Shown: positions 39,129 to 49,466 of the stretch, in pieces | Numbering within the stretch: the stretch's first letter is position 1 | Layout: each line of letters opens with the position of its first letter | DNA from: Flavobacterium sp. | Lineage (GTDB): Bacteria > Bacteroidota > Bacteroidia > Flavobacteriales > Flavobacteriaceae | NCBI GenBank assembly: GCA_020403245.1 | Contig: JADBYA010000002.1 | Coordinates: 248,001 to 312,000, forward strand | Direction: 5' to 3' | Length of the DNA: 64,000 nt | Notes under the pieces: model-generated | Told to the model about the DNA's origin: nothing | Databases searched by the model: none | What the model saw: only the letters and a program-made list of their open reading frames with translations | Made by a program: the position numbers and the translations under genes

Positions 39129-41534
39129 TTAAAACCAAAATCCAACACTGACAAAAGTGAATCCTTTACTCAGTTCGGGCGACCAAGTATATTTCACCTC
39201 AATTGGGCCAATTATTGACTCTAAGGCATAGCCAAAAGCATAGCCAGAGTAGCTTGGTTTTGAAAGCCAATTACCCGTAGCAAATAAATTGTCTTCCACA
39301 TTGGCATAATTGGCAGCAAAATTTACGTGATTTTTTTTATAAAATTCATAGTCAAAAGTAAAACATGATTTGATATAACTATTGCCCGAAATACTAAGGA
39401 AATCATATCCATAAAAATGTTTGAAATTATTGATAGTGTTAAAGCCATAACCTCCCAAGAAAAAATCTAAGAAATTAACACTTTTTTCTCCTAACGCAAA
39501 TCCAGCTTCGGTGTCAACTTTAACGGCAATTTTTTTAAAAAAGGTTTTAACTAATCCTATTTCTCCTTTTGCAATGGAAAAGCGATTAAACTGGTTGGTA
39601 TAATCAGTAGAATAAACAAAAGATTGTATATCTCCTGCAAAAAACCATCCTTTTTTTGGAAATAATTTATTGTCATAGGAGTCATATTTGAGGTATCCAA
39701 AAATACTAGTGTAGGAACTATTTTCAAATACAGGGTTGATAACGCTTAAATTTTCGGAATTGATTTTCAAATTTTTATACTCTATACCTGCTCCTATTAA
39801 ATATTTTTGAATAAAAATAGTTTGTACATACACTTGATTAGTAAGGTCGGCATAATCAATATTTATAGAGTTTAAACCTAGTTGATTTAAAATTTCTCCG
39901 TTGCTAAAATCATTAGAAAGATTTTTATTGAATTGATTGTATCTTGATTTTAATCCAAAACTCCAATAATATCCATTGTCAATATAATAATCAAAATTAT
40001 ATCTAATATTATCGCCAAGTCCAACATCTAATGAAGTTACATCGTTTTTGAAAAGTGTGTTTTTTCGTGTTAGATTGACCAATAAAGCACTTTTATAAAG
40101 TCCGTCATAATGCACTCCAAATTTTAAATAGGTTTTAATGGAATTTTCTGTAAGATTTAATTTTAATTCATCTGCATTTTGAAAACTATTGAGAGTATAA
40201 CTAATTCTGCTGAAATTTTGGGTGGCATTTAGATTGTTTATGCCCGTTTTTAAATCGTTATAACTTATTTTTTTCCCACTTTTTAAACCCAATTTACCTA
40301 AAACATACGACCGAGTGTAATTGTCTAGTTTATTGATATCAATCTTTTTTATATCTATGGAATCTTGTTGGTCTTTTAGATGATTAGGATGGTATTCATT
40401 TATTTTATTTCTCAATGCTTTTAATTTTTCAATATGGAGCAAAGCCGCATCTTCTCCTTTTTTAATAATTTCTTTTCCTTGATCAAAAGAAATCACACCG
40501 AATTCTGCTACGTTGGGTTTTATATAAATATCGGTGATTTTTGTTTTTTCCTCCATTTTTTTTATCATGTCCAAATTGGTGATTTGAACTAGAATTCTCG
40601 TTGCATCATTTAGTGATTTTCTATCTTTTAAATCATCTTGAACATCAACCCCAATAATAATATCAGCTCCCATTTTACGTAATTCTTCAACAGGATAATT
40701 ATTTATAACTCCACCATCAATTAATAATTTTCCGTTAATTTCTACTGGCGAAAATAGGGAAGGAAAGGCAGAACTAGCCAGCATAGCTTGGGCTAGATAA
40801 CCACTGTTTAAAATGACTTCTTCTCCTTTTTCTATATCGGTAGCAATGCACAAAAAAGGGATGGGAAGTTTGCTAAAGTCACGAACATGTCTCACATTGT
40901 GGGTTAGTCTAGTTAGTAAACTATAATTGTACATTCCTTTGGAAAGCGCTATGGGAATGCCTATTTTGAATTTGTGAAATGGTAAGACAACGGCATAGAC
41001 TTCGTTATTCTTTTTTTCGTAAAAATTTTTGGAAGACCGCGGAATATAATCTTGTAGTAGCTCGTCAAAATTGGTGTTGTAAAATATAGAATCTATTTGT
41101 GTGGCACTATAACCAGATGCATATAAACCGCCTACAACAGCACCCATGCTAGTCCCGCCTATGTAATCAATTTTTACGCCAGCTTCTTCCAGAACTTTCA
41201 GTACTCCAATATGAGCAAAACCTTTGGCGCCACCACCACTGAGGACTAAACCTATTTTTGGACGTTTACTTGTTTCGTTGTTTTGGGAATGTAAATTTGG
41301 CGCGAATAGAAAATAGAAAATAGAAAATAGAAAACAGACTTTATATTTTGTCGCGTAAACCGGTTTTTGCAAAAGACAAAACCTATTTAGCTCTGATTTC
41401 TTCTCTAAAGAGTTTATATTACATTGAAGTTCATAGAATGTTATTTGCAATGAAAATCCTTTAAAAACCCCTTTTAAGTTTTTAAAGATTGAAATGGAAA
41501 GCAGGAATAGGGTTTGCAAAAATGCCTTTACCAT
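39129..41534 (-). CDS. Patatin-like phospholipase with outer-membrane beta-barrel C-terminus
   Basis: GLVLSGGGAKGFAHIGVLKVLEEAG, GGTSMGAVVGG, LIDGGVINNYPVEE (DG[G]), POTRA-like and Omp85-like C-terminus; start uncertain. Confidence 0.9.
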   Translation of the reverse strand: MVKAFLQTLFLLSISIFKNLKGVFKGFSLQITFYELQCNINSLEKKSELNRFCLLQKPVYATKYKVCFLFSIFYFLFAPNLHSQNNETSKRPKIGLVLSGGGAKGFAHIGVLKVLEEAGVKIDYIGGTSMGAVVGGLYASGYSATQIDSIFYNTNFDELLQDYIPRSSKNFYEKKNNEVYAVVLPFHKFKIGIPIALSKGMYNYSLLTRLTHNVRHVRDFSKLPIPFLCIATDIEKGEEVILNSGYLAQAMLASSAFPSLFSPVEINGKLLIDGGVINNYPVEELRKMGADIIIGVDVQDDLKDRKSLNDATRILVQITNLDMIKKMEEKTKITDIYIKPNVAEFGVISFDQGKEIIKKGEDAALLHIEKLKALRNKINEYHPNHLKDQQDSIDIKKIDINKLDNYTRSYVLGKLGLKSGKKISYNDLKTGINNLNATQNFSRISYTLNSFQNADELKLNLTENSIKTYLKFGVHYDGLYKSALLVNLTRKNTLFKNDVTSLDVGLGDNIRYNFDYYIDNGYYWSFGLKSRYNQFNKNLSNDFSNGEILNQLGLNSINIDYADLTNQVYVQTIFIQKYLIGAGIEYKNLKINSENLSVINPVFENSSYTSIFGYLKYDSYDNKLFPKKGWFFAGDIQSFVYSTDYTNQFNRFSIAKGEIGLVKTFFKKIAVKVDTEAGFALGEKSVNFLDFFLGGYGFNTINNFKHFYGYDFLSISGNSYIKSCFTFDYEFYKKNHVNFAANYANVEDNLFATGNWLSKPSYSGYAFGYALESIIGPIEVKYTWSPELSKGFTFVSVGFWF
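41303..41339. repeat. GAATAGAAAATAGAAAATAGAAAATAGAAAAC simple repeat within the patatin gene
   Basis: Tandem ATAGAAA(A) units; translates as the hydrophobic CFLFSIFYFLF stretch. Confidence 0.8.
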
Positions 41535-41550
41535 TTGCTTCAAATTATAA

Positions 41551-43347
41551 TTATTTGTTTTGTGTGTAAAATTCGTAAATTTTTTTTGCTTTTGAGGCAC
41601 CAACTGCCTCAGATATTTCTTTTTCGGTAGCTAATTTTACTCTTCTAACACTTTTAAAATGTTTCAATAGCGTCAACATTGTTTTTTCTCCGATGCCCGG
41701 AATTAGTTCTATGGTCGAATTCAAGGCCGATTTACTTCTTTTATCTCGATGATGGGATATCCCAAAACGGTGTGCTTCATTACGTAGTTGCTGTATAATT
41801 TTAAGTGTTTCACTTTTTTTATCTAAATACAAAGGCACGGAATCGCCTGGATAGAATAATTCTTCCAATCTTTTGGCAATACCAATAATGGCAATTTTAC
41901 CTCGCAACTCCAAATCATCTAAACTTTTCAAAGCTGATGATAATTGCCCTTTTCCTCCGTCAATAATAATAAGTTGAGGTAACGGTTGGTTTTCGTCGAG
42001 CATGCGTTTGTATCTTCGGTAAACCACTTCTTCCATCGAGGCAAAATCATTGGGTCCTTTTACTGTTTTAATATTAAAATGGCGGTAGTCTTTTTTGCTT
42101 GGTTTTCCATCTTTAAAAACCACACAAGCCGAAACCGGATGGGTTCCTTGAATGTTGGAATTATCAAAACATTCGATATGTCGTGGCTCCACCGAAAGGC
42201 GTAAATCCTTTTGCATTTGCGCCATAATTCGGTTGGTGTGTCGCTCTGGGTCTACAATTTGAATTTGTTTTAGCTGTTCTAGTCGATGGTATTTGGCATT
42301 GCGTTGAGACAATTCCAGAATTTGTTTTTTATCTCCAAGTAGTGGCACAGTAACTTTTAGCAAATTGCCAAAATCCAAATGGAAGGGTAAAATAATTTCT
42401 TTTGAAGTTAACTGAAAACGCTCTCTTAATTCAACAATAGCCAGTTCAAGCAATTCTTCATCGGTTTCGTCCAGTTTTTTTTTCAGTTCCAATGTATAAG
42501 AACGAATAATAGCACCGTGTGAAATCTGCAGGAAATTAACATACGCCATACTCTCATCAGAAATAATGGAAAACACATCAATATTTGAAATCTTAGGATT
42601 TAAAATAGTAGAGCGCGATTGATAATTTTCTAAAACTTCTATTTTTTCTTTTATTTTATGGGCAGCTTCAAAATGCATATCTGTTGCCAATTCTAGCATC
42701 ATTTTTTTAAAATCGCGCAAACTGTCTTTGAAATTTCCTTTCAGAATTTCGCGAATGGCATCCACTTGTTTTTGGTAATTTTCTAGTGTTTCATGGGCTT
42801 CACATGGCCCTTTGCAATTACCAATGTGATACTCCAAACACACTTTATATTTTCCCGATTTAATATTAGCATTGCTTAAATCATAGTTGCAAGTTCGTAA
42901 CGGATATAATGCTGCGATTAAGTCTAAAATAGTATTCACCGTTTTGAAATTGGTATAAGGGCCAAAATATTCTGAGCCGTCTTTAATCATTCTTCGTGTG
43001 GGGAATATTCGAGAAAAGGGTTCTTTCTTGATGCAAATCCAGGGATAGGTTTTGTCATCTTTGAGCATCACGTTATAGCGAGGTTGTAGTTTTTTGATGA
43101 GGTTATTTTCGAGCAATAAAGCATCGGCTTCAGAGGAAACCACGATGTGTTTTATGGCGACTATTTTTTTTACCAAAACATTAGTTTTGGCATTATCGTG
43201 AAGTTTGTTGAAATAAGACGCTACTCTTTTTTTTAAGTTTTTAGCTTTGCCTACATATAAAATTTTCCCCTCTTTATCATAATATTGATACACGCCAGGA
43301 TTATTTGGCAAGGATTGTATTTGAAGTTCTAAAGAAGGAGTTGACAT
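41551..43347 (-). CDS. uvrC: Excinuclease ABC subunit C
   Basis: NNPGVYQYYDKEGKILYVGKAKNLKKRVASYF GIY-YIG, RHIECFDNSNIQGTHPVSACVVF, HhH GIGEKTMLTLLKHF; start at MSTPSLE. Confidence 0.97.
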   Translation of the reverse strand: MSTPSLELQIQSLPNNPGVYQYYDKEGKILYVGKAKNLKKRVASYFNKLHDNAKTNVLVKKIVAIKHIVVSSEADALLLENNLIKKLQPRYNVMLKDDKTYPWICIKKEPFSRIFPTRRMIKDGSEYFGPYTNFKTVNTILDLIAALYPLRTCNYDLSNANIKSGKYKVCLEYHIGNCKGPCEAHETLENYQKQVDAIREILKGNFKDSLRDFKKMMLELATDMHFEAAHKIKEKIEVLENYQSRSTILNPKISNIDVFSIISDESMAYVNFLQISHGAIIRSYTLELKKKLDETDEELLELAIVELRERFQLTSKEIILPFHLDFGNLLKVTVPLLGDKKQILELSQRNAKYHRLEQLKQIQIVDPERHTNRIMAQMQKDLRLSVEPRHIECFDNSNIQGTHPVSACVVFKDGKPSKKDYRHFNIKTVKGPNDFASMEEVVYRRYKRMLDENQPLPQLIIIDGGKGQLSSALKSLDDLELRGKIAIIGIAKRLEELFYPGDSVPLYLDKKSETLKIIQQLRNEAHRFGISHHRDKRSKSALNSTIELIPGIGEKTMLTLLKHFKSVRRVKLATEKEISEAVGASKAKKIYEFYTQNK

Positions 43348-43399
43348 TAAGAAATATTGATTGATTTCAAAGTTATAAAAATTAAAGTACTTTTGGAAT

Positions 43400-43990
43400 A
43401 TGAATAAAAAAGACCTTCGTAAAAAATATAAAGAATTAAGAGAGCAACTTTCTTTGGATGAAATTGAAACTAAAAGTTTGGCAATTGCCAATCGATTGTT
43501 GCAACTAGATGCAATACCTAACGGCAGGCAGGTTTGGGAGAAAACGTATTTCCATTTATTTTTAACTATTGAAGAGCAAAAAGAAATTGATACGGAGTTT
43601 ATCCTTCAAATTTTAGCAGGAAAGGACAAAGAAATTGTAGTAGCCAAAAGCAATTTTGAGACGTTAGAAATGTCTCATTATTTGTTGACGGATAACACTA
43701 AATTCCAGAAAAGCGACTATAATATTTATGAACCAGTAAATGGTTTGGAAGTGCCAACATCTATAATTGATGTGGTTTTTGTGCCGCTTTTGTGCTATGA
43801 TAAAAAAGGAAATAGAGTAGGATATGGAAAGGGATTTTATGATAAATTTTTATCAAAATGCCGAGAAAATGTTATCAAAATAGGTTTATCTTTCTTTGAG
43901 CCAGAAGAAGCTATTACAGCTGTTTCTGAGACCGATATTCGTTTGGATTATTGTGTAACGCCTATGACCGTCTATAACTTTCAACTATAG
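43400..43990 (+). CDS. 5-formyltetrahydrofolate cyclo-ligase family protein
   Basis: FVPLLCYDKKGNRVGYGKGFYDKFLSKC. Confidence 0.93.
   Translation: MNKKDLRKKYKELREQLSLDEIETKSLAIANRLLQLDAIPNGRQVWEKTYFHLFLTIEEQKEIDTEFILQILAGKDKEIVVAKSNFETLEMSHYLLTDNTKFQKSDYNIYEPVNGLEVPTSIIDVVFVPLLCYDKKGNRVGYGKGFYDKFLSKCRENVIKIGLSFFEPEEAITAVSETDIRLDYCVTPMTVYNFQL
43517..43532. repeat. Partial CCT..GGCAGGCAGG palindromic-element copy inside 5-FTHF cyclo-ligase
   Basis: CCTAACGGCAGGCAGG, half-element; encodes PNGRQ. Confidence 0.45.
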
Positions 43991-44591
43991 TTTTTTTAGC
44001 GAAAGCTTTTTTATTAAATACTATTAAAATTCCAACACCAGTTGAAATGGCCATATCTGCAATGTTGAAAATAGCGTTGAAGAATTTGAATGGCTGTCCG
44101 CCCCAAATAGGGATCCAATTAGGAAGAGTTCCTTCCCAAATAGGGAAATAAAGCATGTCTACCACTTTACCATGAAACCAAGTTCCATAAGGATTTTCAG
44201 AAAACAAAGTTGATAAATGGCCATAGCTATCATCGAAAATAACACCATAAAAAACAGAGTCAATAATATTGCCTAAAGCACCTGCAAAAATCAAAGAAAT
44301 GGCAACCAATAAATAATTAGAACTGTGTTTTGTGTTGGCATCATAAAGCCAATATCCAATTCCAAAGACAGCTAAAATTCTGAAAACGGTTAAAAACAAT
44401 TTACCATATTCTCCCGGAATTTTGGTTCCCCAGGCCATTCCTTCGTTCTCAATCAATAATATTTTAAACCAACTAGCTACGTCAATTTGTCCTGCTTCGC
44501 CATAAATAAAATTTGTTTTGATATAAATCTTAAAGAATTGGTCAAACAATATAATAATAGTAATAATTAAAATGGAATTTCTTAGTGACAT
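43962..44591 (-). CDS. lspA: Lipoprotein signal peptidase
   Basis: FDQFFKIYIKTNF, IENEGMAWG, GALGNIIDSVFYGVIF, FNIADMAISTG. Confidence 0.95.
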   Translation of the reverse strand: MSLRNSILIITIIILFDQFFKIYIKTNFIYGEAGQIDVASWFKILLIENEGMAWGTKIPGEYGKLFLTVFRILAVFGIGYWLYDANTKHSSNYLLVAISLIFAGALGNIIDSVFYGVIFDDSYGHLSTLFSENPYGTWFHGKVVDMLYFPIWEGTLPNWIPIWGGQPFKFFNAIFNIADMAISTGVGILIVFNKKAFAKKTIVESYRRS

Positions 44592-44634
44592 TTTATGAAT
44601 TTTAATGAGGTAAAAATAATCTTTTTTTCTAAAA

Positions 44635-44661
44635 AGTAACGCTCCAAAACGGAGCGTTACT
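44635..44661 (-). terminator. Terminator of dksA-like gene
   Basis: AGTAACGCTCC-aaaac-GGAGCGTTACT perfect 11-bp arms. Confidence 0.85.
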
Positions 44662-44679
44662 TAATATCATGTAAAATTG

Positions 44680-45060
44680 TTATCGTTGCAAATTTTTTGC
44701 TTCAATACTCATGGTGGCATGAGGAACAATTTTCAATCTTTCTTTAGAGATTAGCTTACCAGTAACTTTACAAACACCATAGGTTTTGTTTTCCACTCGA
44801 AAAAGAGCATTTTTTAAATCGCGAATAAATTTCTCCTGACGAATGGCTAATTGAGAGTTGGCTTCTTTAGACATGGTTTCACTTCCTTCTTCGAAAGCTT
44901 TAAATGTAGGCGATGTGTCATCAGTTCCATTGTTTAAGTCATTCATGTAAGCACTTTTAATCAACTCTAAATCGGCTTTTGCTTTTTCAATTTTATTCAC
45001 AATAATTTCTTTGAACTCTGCTAAATCTGCTTCTGAGTATCTCATTTTTTCTTCTACCAT
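44680..45060 (-). CDS. TraR/DksA family transcriptional regulator
   Basis: RQEKFIRDLKNALFRVENKTYGVCKVTGKLISKERLKIVPHATMSI. Confidence 0.9.
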   Translation of the reverse strand: MVEEKMRYSEADLAEFKEIIVNKIEKAKADLELIKSAYMNDLNNGTDDTSPTFKAFEEGSETMSKEANSQLAIRQEKFIRDLKNALFRVENKTYGVCKVTGKLISKERLKIVPHATMSIEAKNLQR

Positions 45061-45067
45061 CTTTTTA

Positions 45068-48000
45068 CTATTTTGAGATTAATATTTTTGTTTTTATTTG
45101 GTCAAATTCTATTTCTGTTCCATTTTCAAGTTCGGAAACAAACTCTAATGAGCTTGTTAATGTTTCCGATTTGATATAATTTTCATTTGCAATTACTGCT
45201 TTTTCTAAAGTTGCCTCTTTAATTAGTTGCACTTTTATTTTATCGGTTACTTCAAATCCACTATCTTTTCTAAGATTTTGTATTCTATTCACTAACTCTC
45301 TTGCTATTCCTTCGTTGATCAATTCTGGGGTTAATGTTATGTCTAAAGCAACAGTTAAGCCATTGGCATTAGCTACCAACCAACCCGGAATGTCTTGAGA
45401 AGAAATCTCTACATCTTCCAATGATAAAAGTATACTTTTTCCTGAAATAACAAGTGCTAACTCGCCATTGGCATCTATTTCATTAATTTGTTCTGGTGTA
45501 AAACTTTGTATTTCTTTGGAAATCAATCCCATATCCTTTCCAAAACGTGGGCCAAGCGCTTTAAAATTTGGTTTAATTTGCTTCACTAAAACACCCGATG
45601 CATCGTCCAAAAGTTCGATTTCTTTAACGTTTACTTCTGCTTTTATGAGGTCAGAAACGGCCTCAATTTCAGCACGCTCCATCTCGTCAAGTATTGGAAT
45701 TAGTATCTTTTGCAAAGGTTGACGCACCTTTATCATTTCCTTTTTTCGCAGGGATAATACCAACGACGAAACAGTCTGTGCTTTCATCATTTTGCTTTCA
45801 AGTGATTTATCAACAAAGTTTTCAACCAAATTTGGAAATTTCGCCAAATGTACACTTTCAAATACTTCTGAATTAGTAGCTTTTGTTAAGTCTCTGTAAA
45901 GTTTGTCCATAAAAAATGGTGCAATTGGAGCAGCTAGTTTTGCTACAGTTAACATGCAAGTATATAAGGTTTGATAGGCCGCAATTTTATCAGTTCCATA
46001 TTCGCCTTTCCAAAATCGTCGTCTGCACAAACGAACATACCAATTGCTCAAATTTTCTTGAACAAAATCAGAAATGGCTCGAGCTGCTTTGGTTGGCTCA
46101 TAATCGGCATAGGCATCATCAACCACTTTAATCAAAGTATGTAATTCTGATAAAATCCAACGGTCAATTTCAGGCCTTTCATTCAACGGAATTTCGGCTT
46201 CTGCATATTTAAAACCATCAATATTAGCATATAAACTAAAGAACGAATACGTATTGTATAATGTTCCAAAGAATTTACGACGTACTTCGGCAATGCCTTC
46301 GCTGTCAAATTTCAAATTATCCCAAGGATTGGCATTTGAAATCATGTACCAACGTGTAGCATCTGGACCAAATTCTTCTAATGTTTTGAATGGATCAACG
46401 GCGTTTCCTAAACGTTTGGACATTTTTTGACCATTTTTATCCAAAACCAATCCGTTTGACACTACATTTTTATAAGCTATTTTATCAAAAACCAATGTTC
46501 CAATGGCGTGTAACGTATAAAACCAACCACGAGTTTGATCCACACCTTCTGCAATAAAATCGGCTGGAAAATCTTTGTTTTCGTCAATCTTGTCTTTATT
46601 TTCAAATGGATAATGCCATTGTGCATAAGGCATTGCTCCGCTATCGAACCAAACATCAATTAAATCACTTTCGCGTTTCATTGGTTTTCCTGATGAGGAA
46701 ACTAACGTTATTTCGTCAACTACATTTTTATGTAAATCCACTAAATCATAATTGGCCTCACTCATGTTTCCAATTTCAAAACCTTTAAAAGGATTTGCTT
46801 TTTGAAAACCAGCTGCAATTGATTTTTCGATTTCAGAATATAATTCTTCGATTGAACCAATTAGGATTTCTTCTCCCGAACCTTCTGTCCCATCTTCAGT
46901 TCTCCAAATAGGCAATGGAATTCCCCAAAAACGGGAACGCGATAAGTTCCAATCATTAGCATTTTTTAACCAATTTCCGAAACGTCCTTCACCCGTTGCT
47001 TTGGGTTTCCAGTTGATGGTTTCGTTTAAATCGAACATTCTGTCTTTGACTTCCGTAACTTTGATGAACCAAGAATCCAACGGATAATATAAAATAGGTT
47101 TATCAGTTCTCCAACAATGCGGGTAACTGTGAACGTATTTTTCAACTTTGAACGCTTTGTTCTCTTCTTTTAATTGAATAGCAATTTCGACATCGACAGA
47201 TTTATCAGGTGCAGTACCATCATCGTAATATTCATTCTTTACATATTTACCTGATAAATTGCCTAAACCTTGAATAAACCTGCCCTGCAAGTCAACCAAT
47301 GGAACAGTATTCCCTTTTTCGTCCAAAATTAACATTGGTGGTATTTCTGGCGATGCTTCTTTGGCTACTTTAGCATCATCTGCACCAAATGTTGGCGCAG
47401 TATGTACAATTCCAGTTCCGTCTTCGGTAGTAACAAAATCGCCAGCAATTACTCTAAATGCATTTTCAGCATTTTCATATGGCAAGGCCAATGGCATTAA
47501 TTGTTCGTAACGAATTCCGACTAAATCAGCACCTTTACATTGGGCGACTATATTACCAAATGGTTTTTTTGAAGTTTCTTTTGTTTTTATGTAATCTATT
47601 TCTTCTTTAGATAAATTATGTAATGAAACTTTATCTAATAATTTCTGATTAATTAGCATCCATTCTAAATTATTAGCTATTCCGCTAATAACTAATTTTT
47701 CATTAATATTTTCAATAGAAGTAAAATGCTTATTGTATAGGTTTTTTGCAACAACTAAATTTACCAAAGTTTCAGTATATATGTTATAACTTTCCACCAA
47801 AACATAATCGATTTTTGGACCAACTGTTAAGGCAGTATTACTAGGCAAAGTCCAAGGTGTTGTTGTCCAAGCCAAAATGTGTATATCACCAAAACCTTGT
47901 AAAAAATTTGGTAAGGTCTCGGTTTTGGTTTTGAATTGTGCTACAACCGTTGTATCCGTAACGTCTCTATAACTTCCGGGCTGGTTTACTTCGTGCGAAG

Positions 48001-48589
48001 ACAATCCGGTTCCAGCTTTTGGCGAATAGGGTTGAATGGTGTAGCCTTTGTATAGTAAATTTTTAGTGTAAATTTGTTTTAACAACCACCAAACGCTTTC
48101 CATATATTTGGATTTGTAGGTCACATATGGATGTTCCATATCAACCCAATAACCCATTTTTTCGGTTAGGTCGTTCCACACGTCAGTATAACGCATGACT
48201 GTTTTTTTACATGCTTCGTTATATTCTTCGATAGAAATGCCCCTATGGCTATCTGGGTTTCCGATGTCTTCTTTGGTAATTCCTAATGTTGCTTCGGTTC
48301 CCAATTCAATAGGTAAACCGTGAGTATCCCAACCTGCTTTTCGTTTAACCTGAAAACCTTTTTGCGTTTTATAGCGACAAAAAATATCTTTAATGGCACG
48401 CGCCATCACGTGGTGAATTCCGGGCAATCCATTTGCCGAAGGTGGCCCTTCAAAAAACACAAATGGAGTTGCTCCTTCTCGTGAAGTGACGCTTTGCTCA
48501 AATACATTATTTTCTTTCCAGAACTCCAGCACTTCGGAAGCCACTGTAGGCAAGTCAAGTCCTTTGTATTCAGTAAACTTAGTACTCAT
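45068..48589 (-). CDS. ileS: Isoleucine--tRNA ligase
   Basis: EGPPSANGLPGIHHVMARAIKD (HIGH-like), DKNGQKMSKRLGNAVDP (KMSKS), 1173 aa. Confidence 0.97.
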   Translation of the reverse strand: MSTKFTEYKGLDLPTVASEVLEFWKENNVFEQSVTSREGATPFVFFEGPPSANGLPGIHHVMARAIKDIFCRYKTQKGFQVKRKAGWDTHGLPIELGTEATLGITKEDIGNPDSHRGISIEEYNEACKKTVMRYTDVWNDLTEKMGYWVDMEHPYVTYKSKYMESVWWLLKQIYTKNLLYKGYTIQPYSPKAGTGLSSHEVNQPGSYRDVTDTTVVAQFKTKTETLPNFLQGFGDIHILAWTTTPWTLPSNTALTVGPKIDYVLVESYNIYTETLVNLVVAKNLYNKHFTSIENINEKLVISGIANNLEWMLINQKLLDKVSLHNLSKEEIDYIKTKETSKKPFGNIVAQCKGADLVGIRYEQLMPLALPYENAENAFRVIAGDFVTTEDGTGIVHTAPTFGADDAKVAKEASPEIPPMLILDEKGNTVPLVDLQGRFIQGLGNLSGKYVKNEYYDDGTAPDKSVDVEIAIQLKEENKAFKVEKYVHSYPHCWRTDKPILYYPLDSWFIKVTEVKDRMFDLNETINWKPKATGEGRFGNWLKNANDWNLSRSRFWGIPLPIWRTEDGTEGSGEEILIGSIEELYSEIEKSIAAGFQKANPFKGFEIGNMSEANYDLVDLHKNVVDEITLVSSSGKPMKRESDLIDVWFDSGAMPYAQWHYPFENKDKIDENKDFPADFIAEGVDQTRGWFYTLHAIGTLVFDKIAYKNVVSNGLVLDKNGQKMSKRLGNAVDPFKTLEEFGPDATRWYMISNANPWDNLKFDSEGIAEVRRKFFGTLYNTYSFFSLYANIDGFKYAEAEIPLNERPEIDRWILSELHTLIKVVDDAYADYEPTKAARAISDFVQENLSNWYVRLCRRRFWKGEYGTDKIAAYQTLYTCMLTVAKLAAPIAPFFMDKLYRDLTKATNSEVFESVHLAKFPNLVENFVDKSLESKMMKAQTVSSLVLSLRKKEMIKVRQPLQKILIPILDEMERAEIEAVSDLIKAEVNVKEIELLDDASGVLVKQIKPNFKALGPRFGKDMGLISKEIQSFTPEQINEIDANGELALVISGKSILLSLEDVEISSQDIPGWLVANANGLTVALDITLTPELINEGIARELVNRIQNLRKDSGFEVTDKIKVQLIKEATLEKAVIANENYIKSETLTSSLEFVSELENGTEIEFDQIKTKILISK

Positions 48590-48631
48590 TTTTGTCGTTT
48601 TCTTTAATCAGTTTGCGAAAGTAAGGAATTT

Positions 48632-48670
48632 TGAGAAAAGAGAATAGAAAATAGAGAAAAGAGAATAGAC
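48632..48670. repeat. GAGAAAAGAGAATAGAAAATAGAGAAAAGAGAATAGAC simple repeat upstream of ileS
   Basis: Same motif type as at 3070-3113 and 41303-41339. Confidence 0.7.
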
Positions 48671-48711
48671 TTTTGCCAAAAATTTAGAAAAACTAATGAT
48701 TTTTCATTTTT

Positions 48712-49437
48712 TTATGCAAAAACTTCCTTTAAAACATCCAAAGATTTTGGTTTTCGAAATCCATCTAAGTGGAACGAGTAATAGTCAAGCAGAATTTTGA
48801 GAATGATTTGTCTTTCGATACCAGCAAATACTTTTTGGTTGCTATCAAATTTTAAATCGATGAGTTTTTTGAACAAATGCGTTTCGTGTTCGGATAAACA
48901 GCTTGTTCCTAGAAACGGAGTAAAAAAACCTTCTTTCATTTCAAAATGCTTGTCATGAATTTCTGAGATGTCGGGATAAAAACCAAGGAACTTAGTAGCT
49001 TCGAGCATTAGAATTAAATGAAAATTGGAAGTTTCTGAGTGGTTATCGAGCCAAAGCAAAGCTGATTCTAAAAAGAGAAACAAGTTTTCGTTTTTTTCTT
49101 CTTCTTGAATGCAGTGGTGCAAAATTTCGGAGATAAAAATAACTATGGTACTTTTAAAAATATCGGTATTTATGGTTTGATAGGCATGAGCTAATTTTAT
49201 TTCTTTGAAATGTTCTAAGGTACCTTTGTTCTTGTGATTGGCTTCAATCTCTAGCAATGTTAAGGGTTGGAAATAGGCAATTTTTTTACCGAAGTTTCGG
49301 GATGATTTTTTCGCTGAAAAAGCACTTTGTACAAAATAGCTTTTCAAACCATCGCTTTGTGTAAAGCATTTTACAATCAAGCTTTTTTCTTGATATTTTA
49401 ATGAAGAAATGACAATGGCTTTAGTCTTTACCAACAT
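48712..49437 (-). CDS. recO: DNA repair protein RecO
   Basis: MLVKTKAIVISSLKYQEKSLIVKCFTQSDGLKSYFVQ. Confidence 0.93.
   Translation of the reverse strand: MLVKTKAIVISSLKYQEKSLIVKCFTQSDGLKSYFVQSAFSAKKSSRNFGKKIAYFQPLTLLEIEANHKNKGTLEHFKEIKLAHAYQTINTDIFKSTIVIFISEILHHCIQEEEKNENLFLFLESALLWLDNHSETSNFHLILMLEATKFLGFYPDISEIHDKHFEMKEGFFTPFLGTSCLSEHETHLFKKLIDLKFDSNQKVFAGIERQIILKILLDYYSFHLDGFRKPKSLDVLKEVFA
49288..49303. repeat. ACCGAAGTTTCGGGAT palindrome-like element inside recO
   Basis: CCGAA/TTCGG arms; encodes SRNFG. Confidence 0.5.
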
Positions 49438-49466
49438 TTGGAATTTGGAATTTTCAAATTGGAATT

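Noticed and set aside
41535-41603. Upstream extension of the patatin-like ORF (MVPQKQKKFTNFTHKTNNYNLKQ)
   Set aside because: Overlaps the uvrC 3' end and lacks signal features; a later start is more plausible
43348-43491. N-terminal extension of the UvrC ORF
   Set aside because: Overlaps the start of the divergent 5-FTHF cyclo-ligase gene and precedes the conserved UvrC start MSTPSLELQIQSLPNNPGVYQYY
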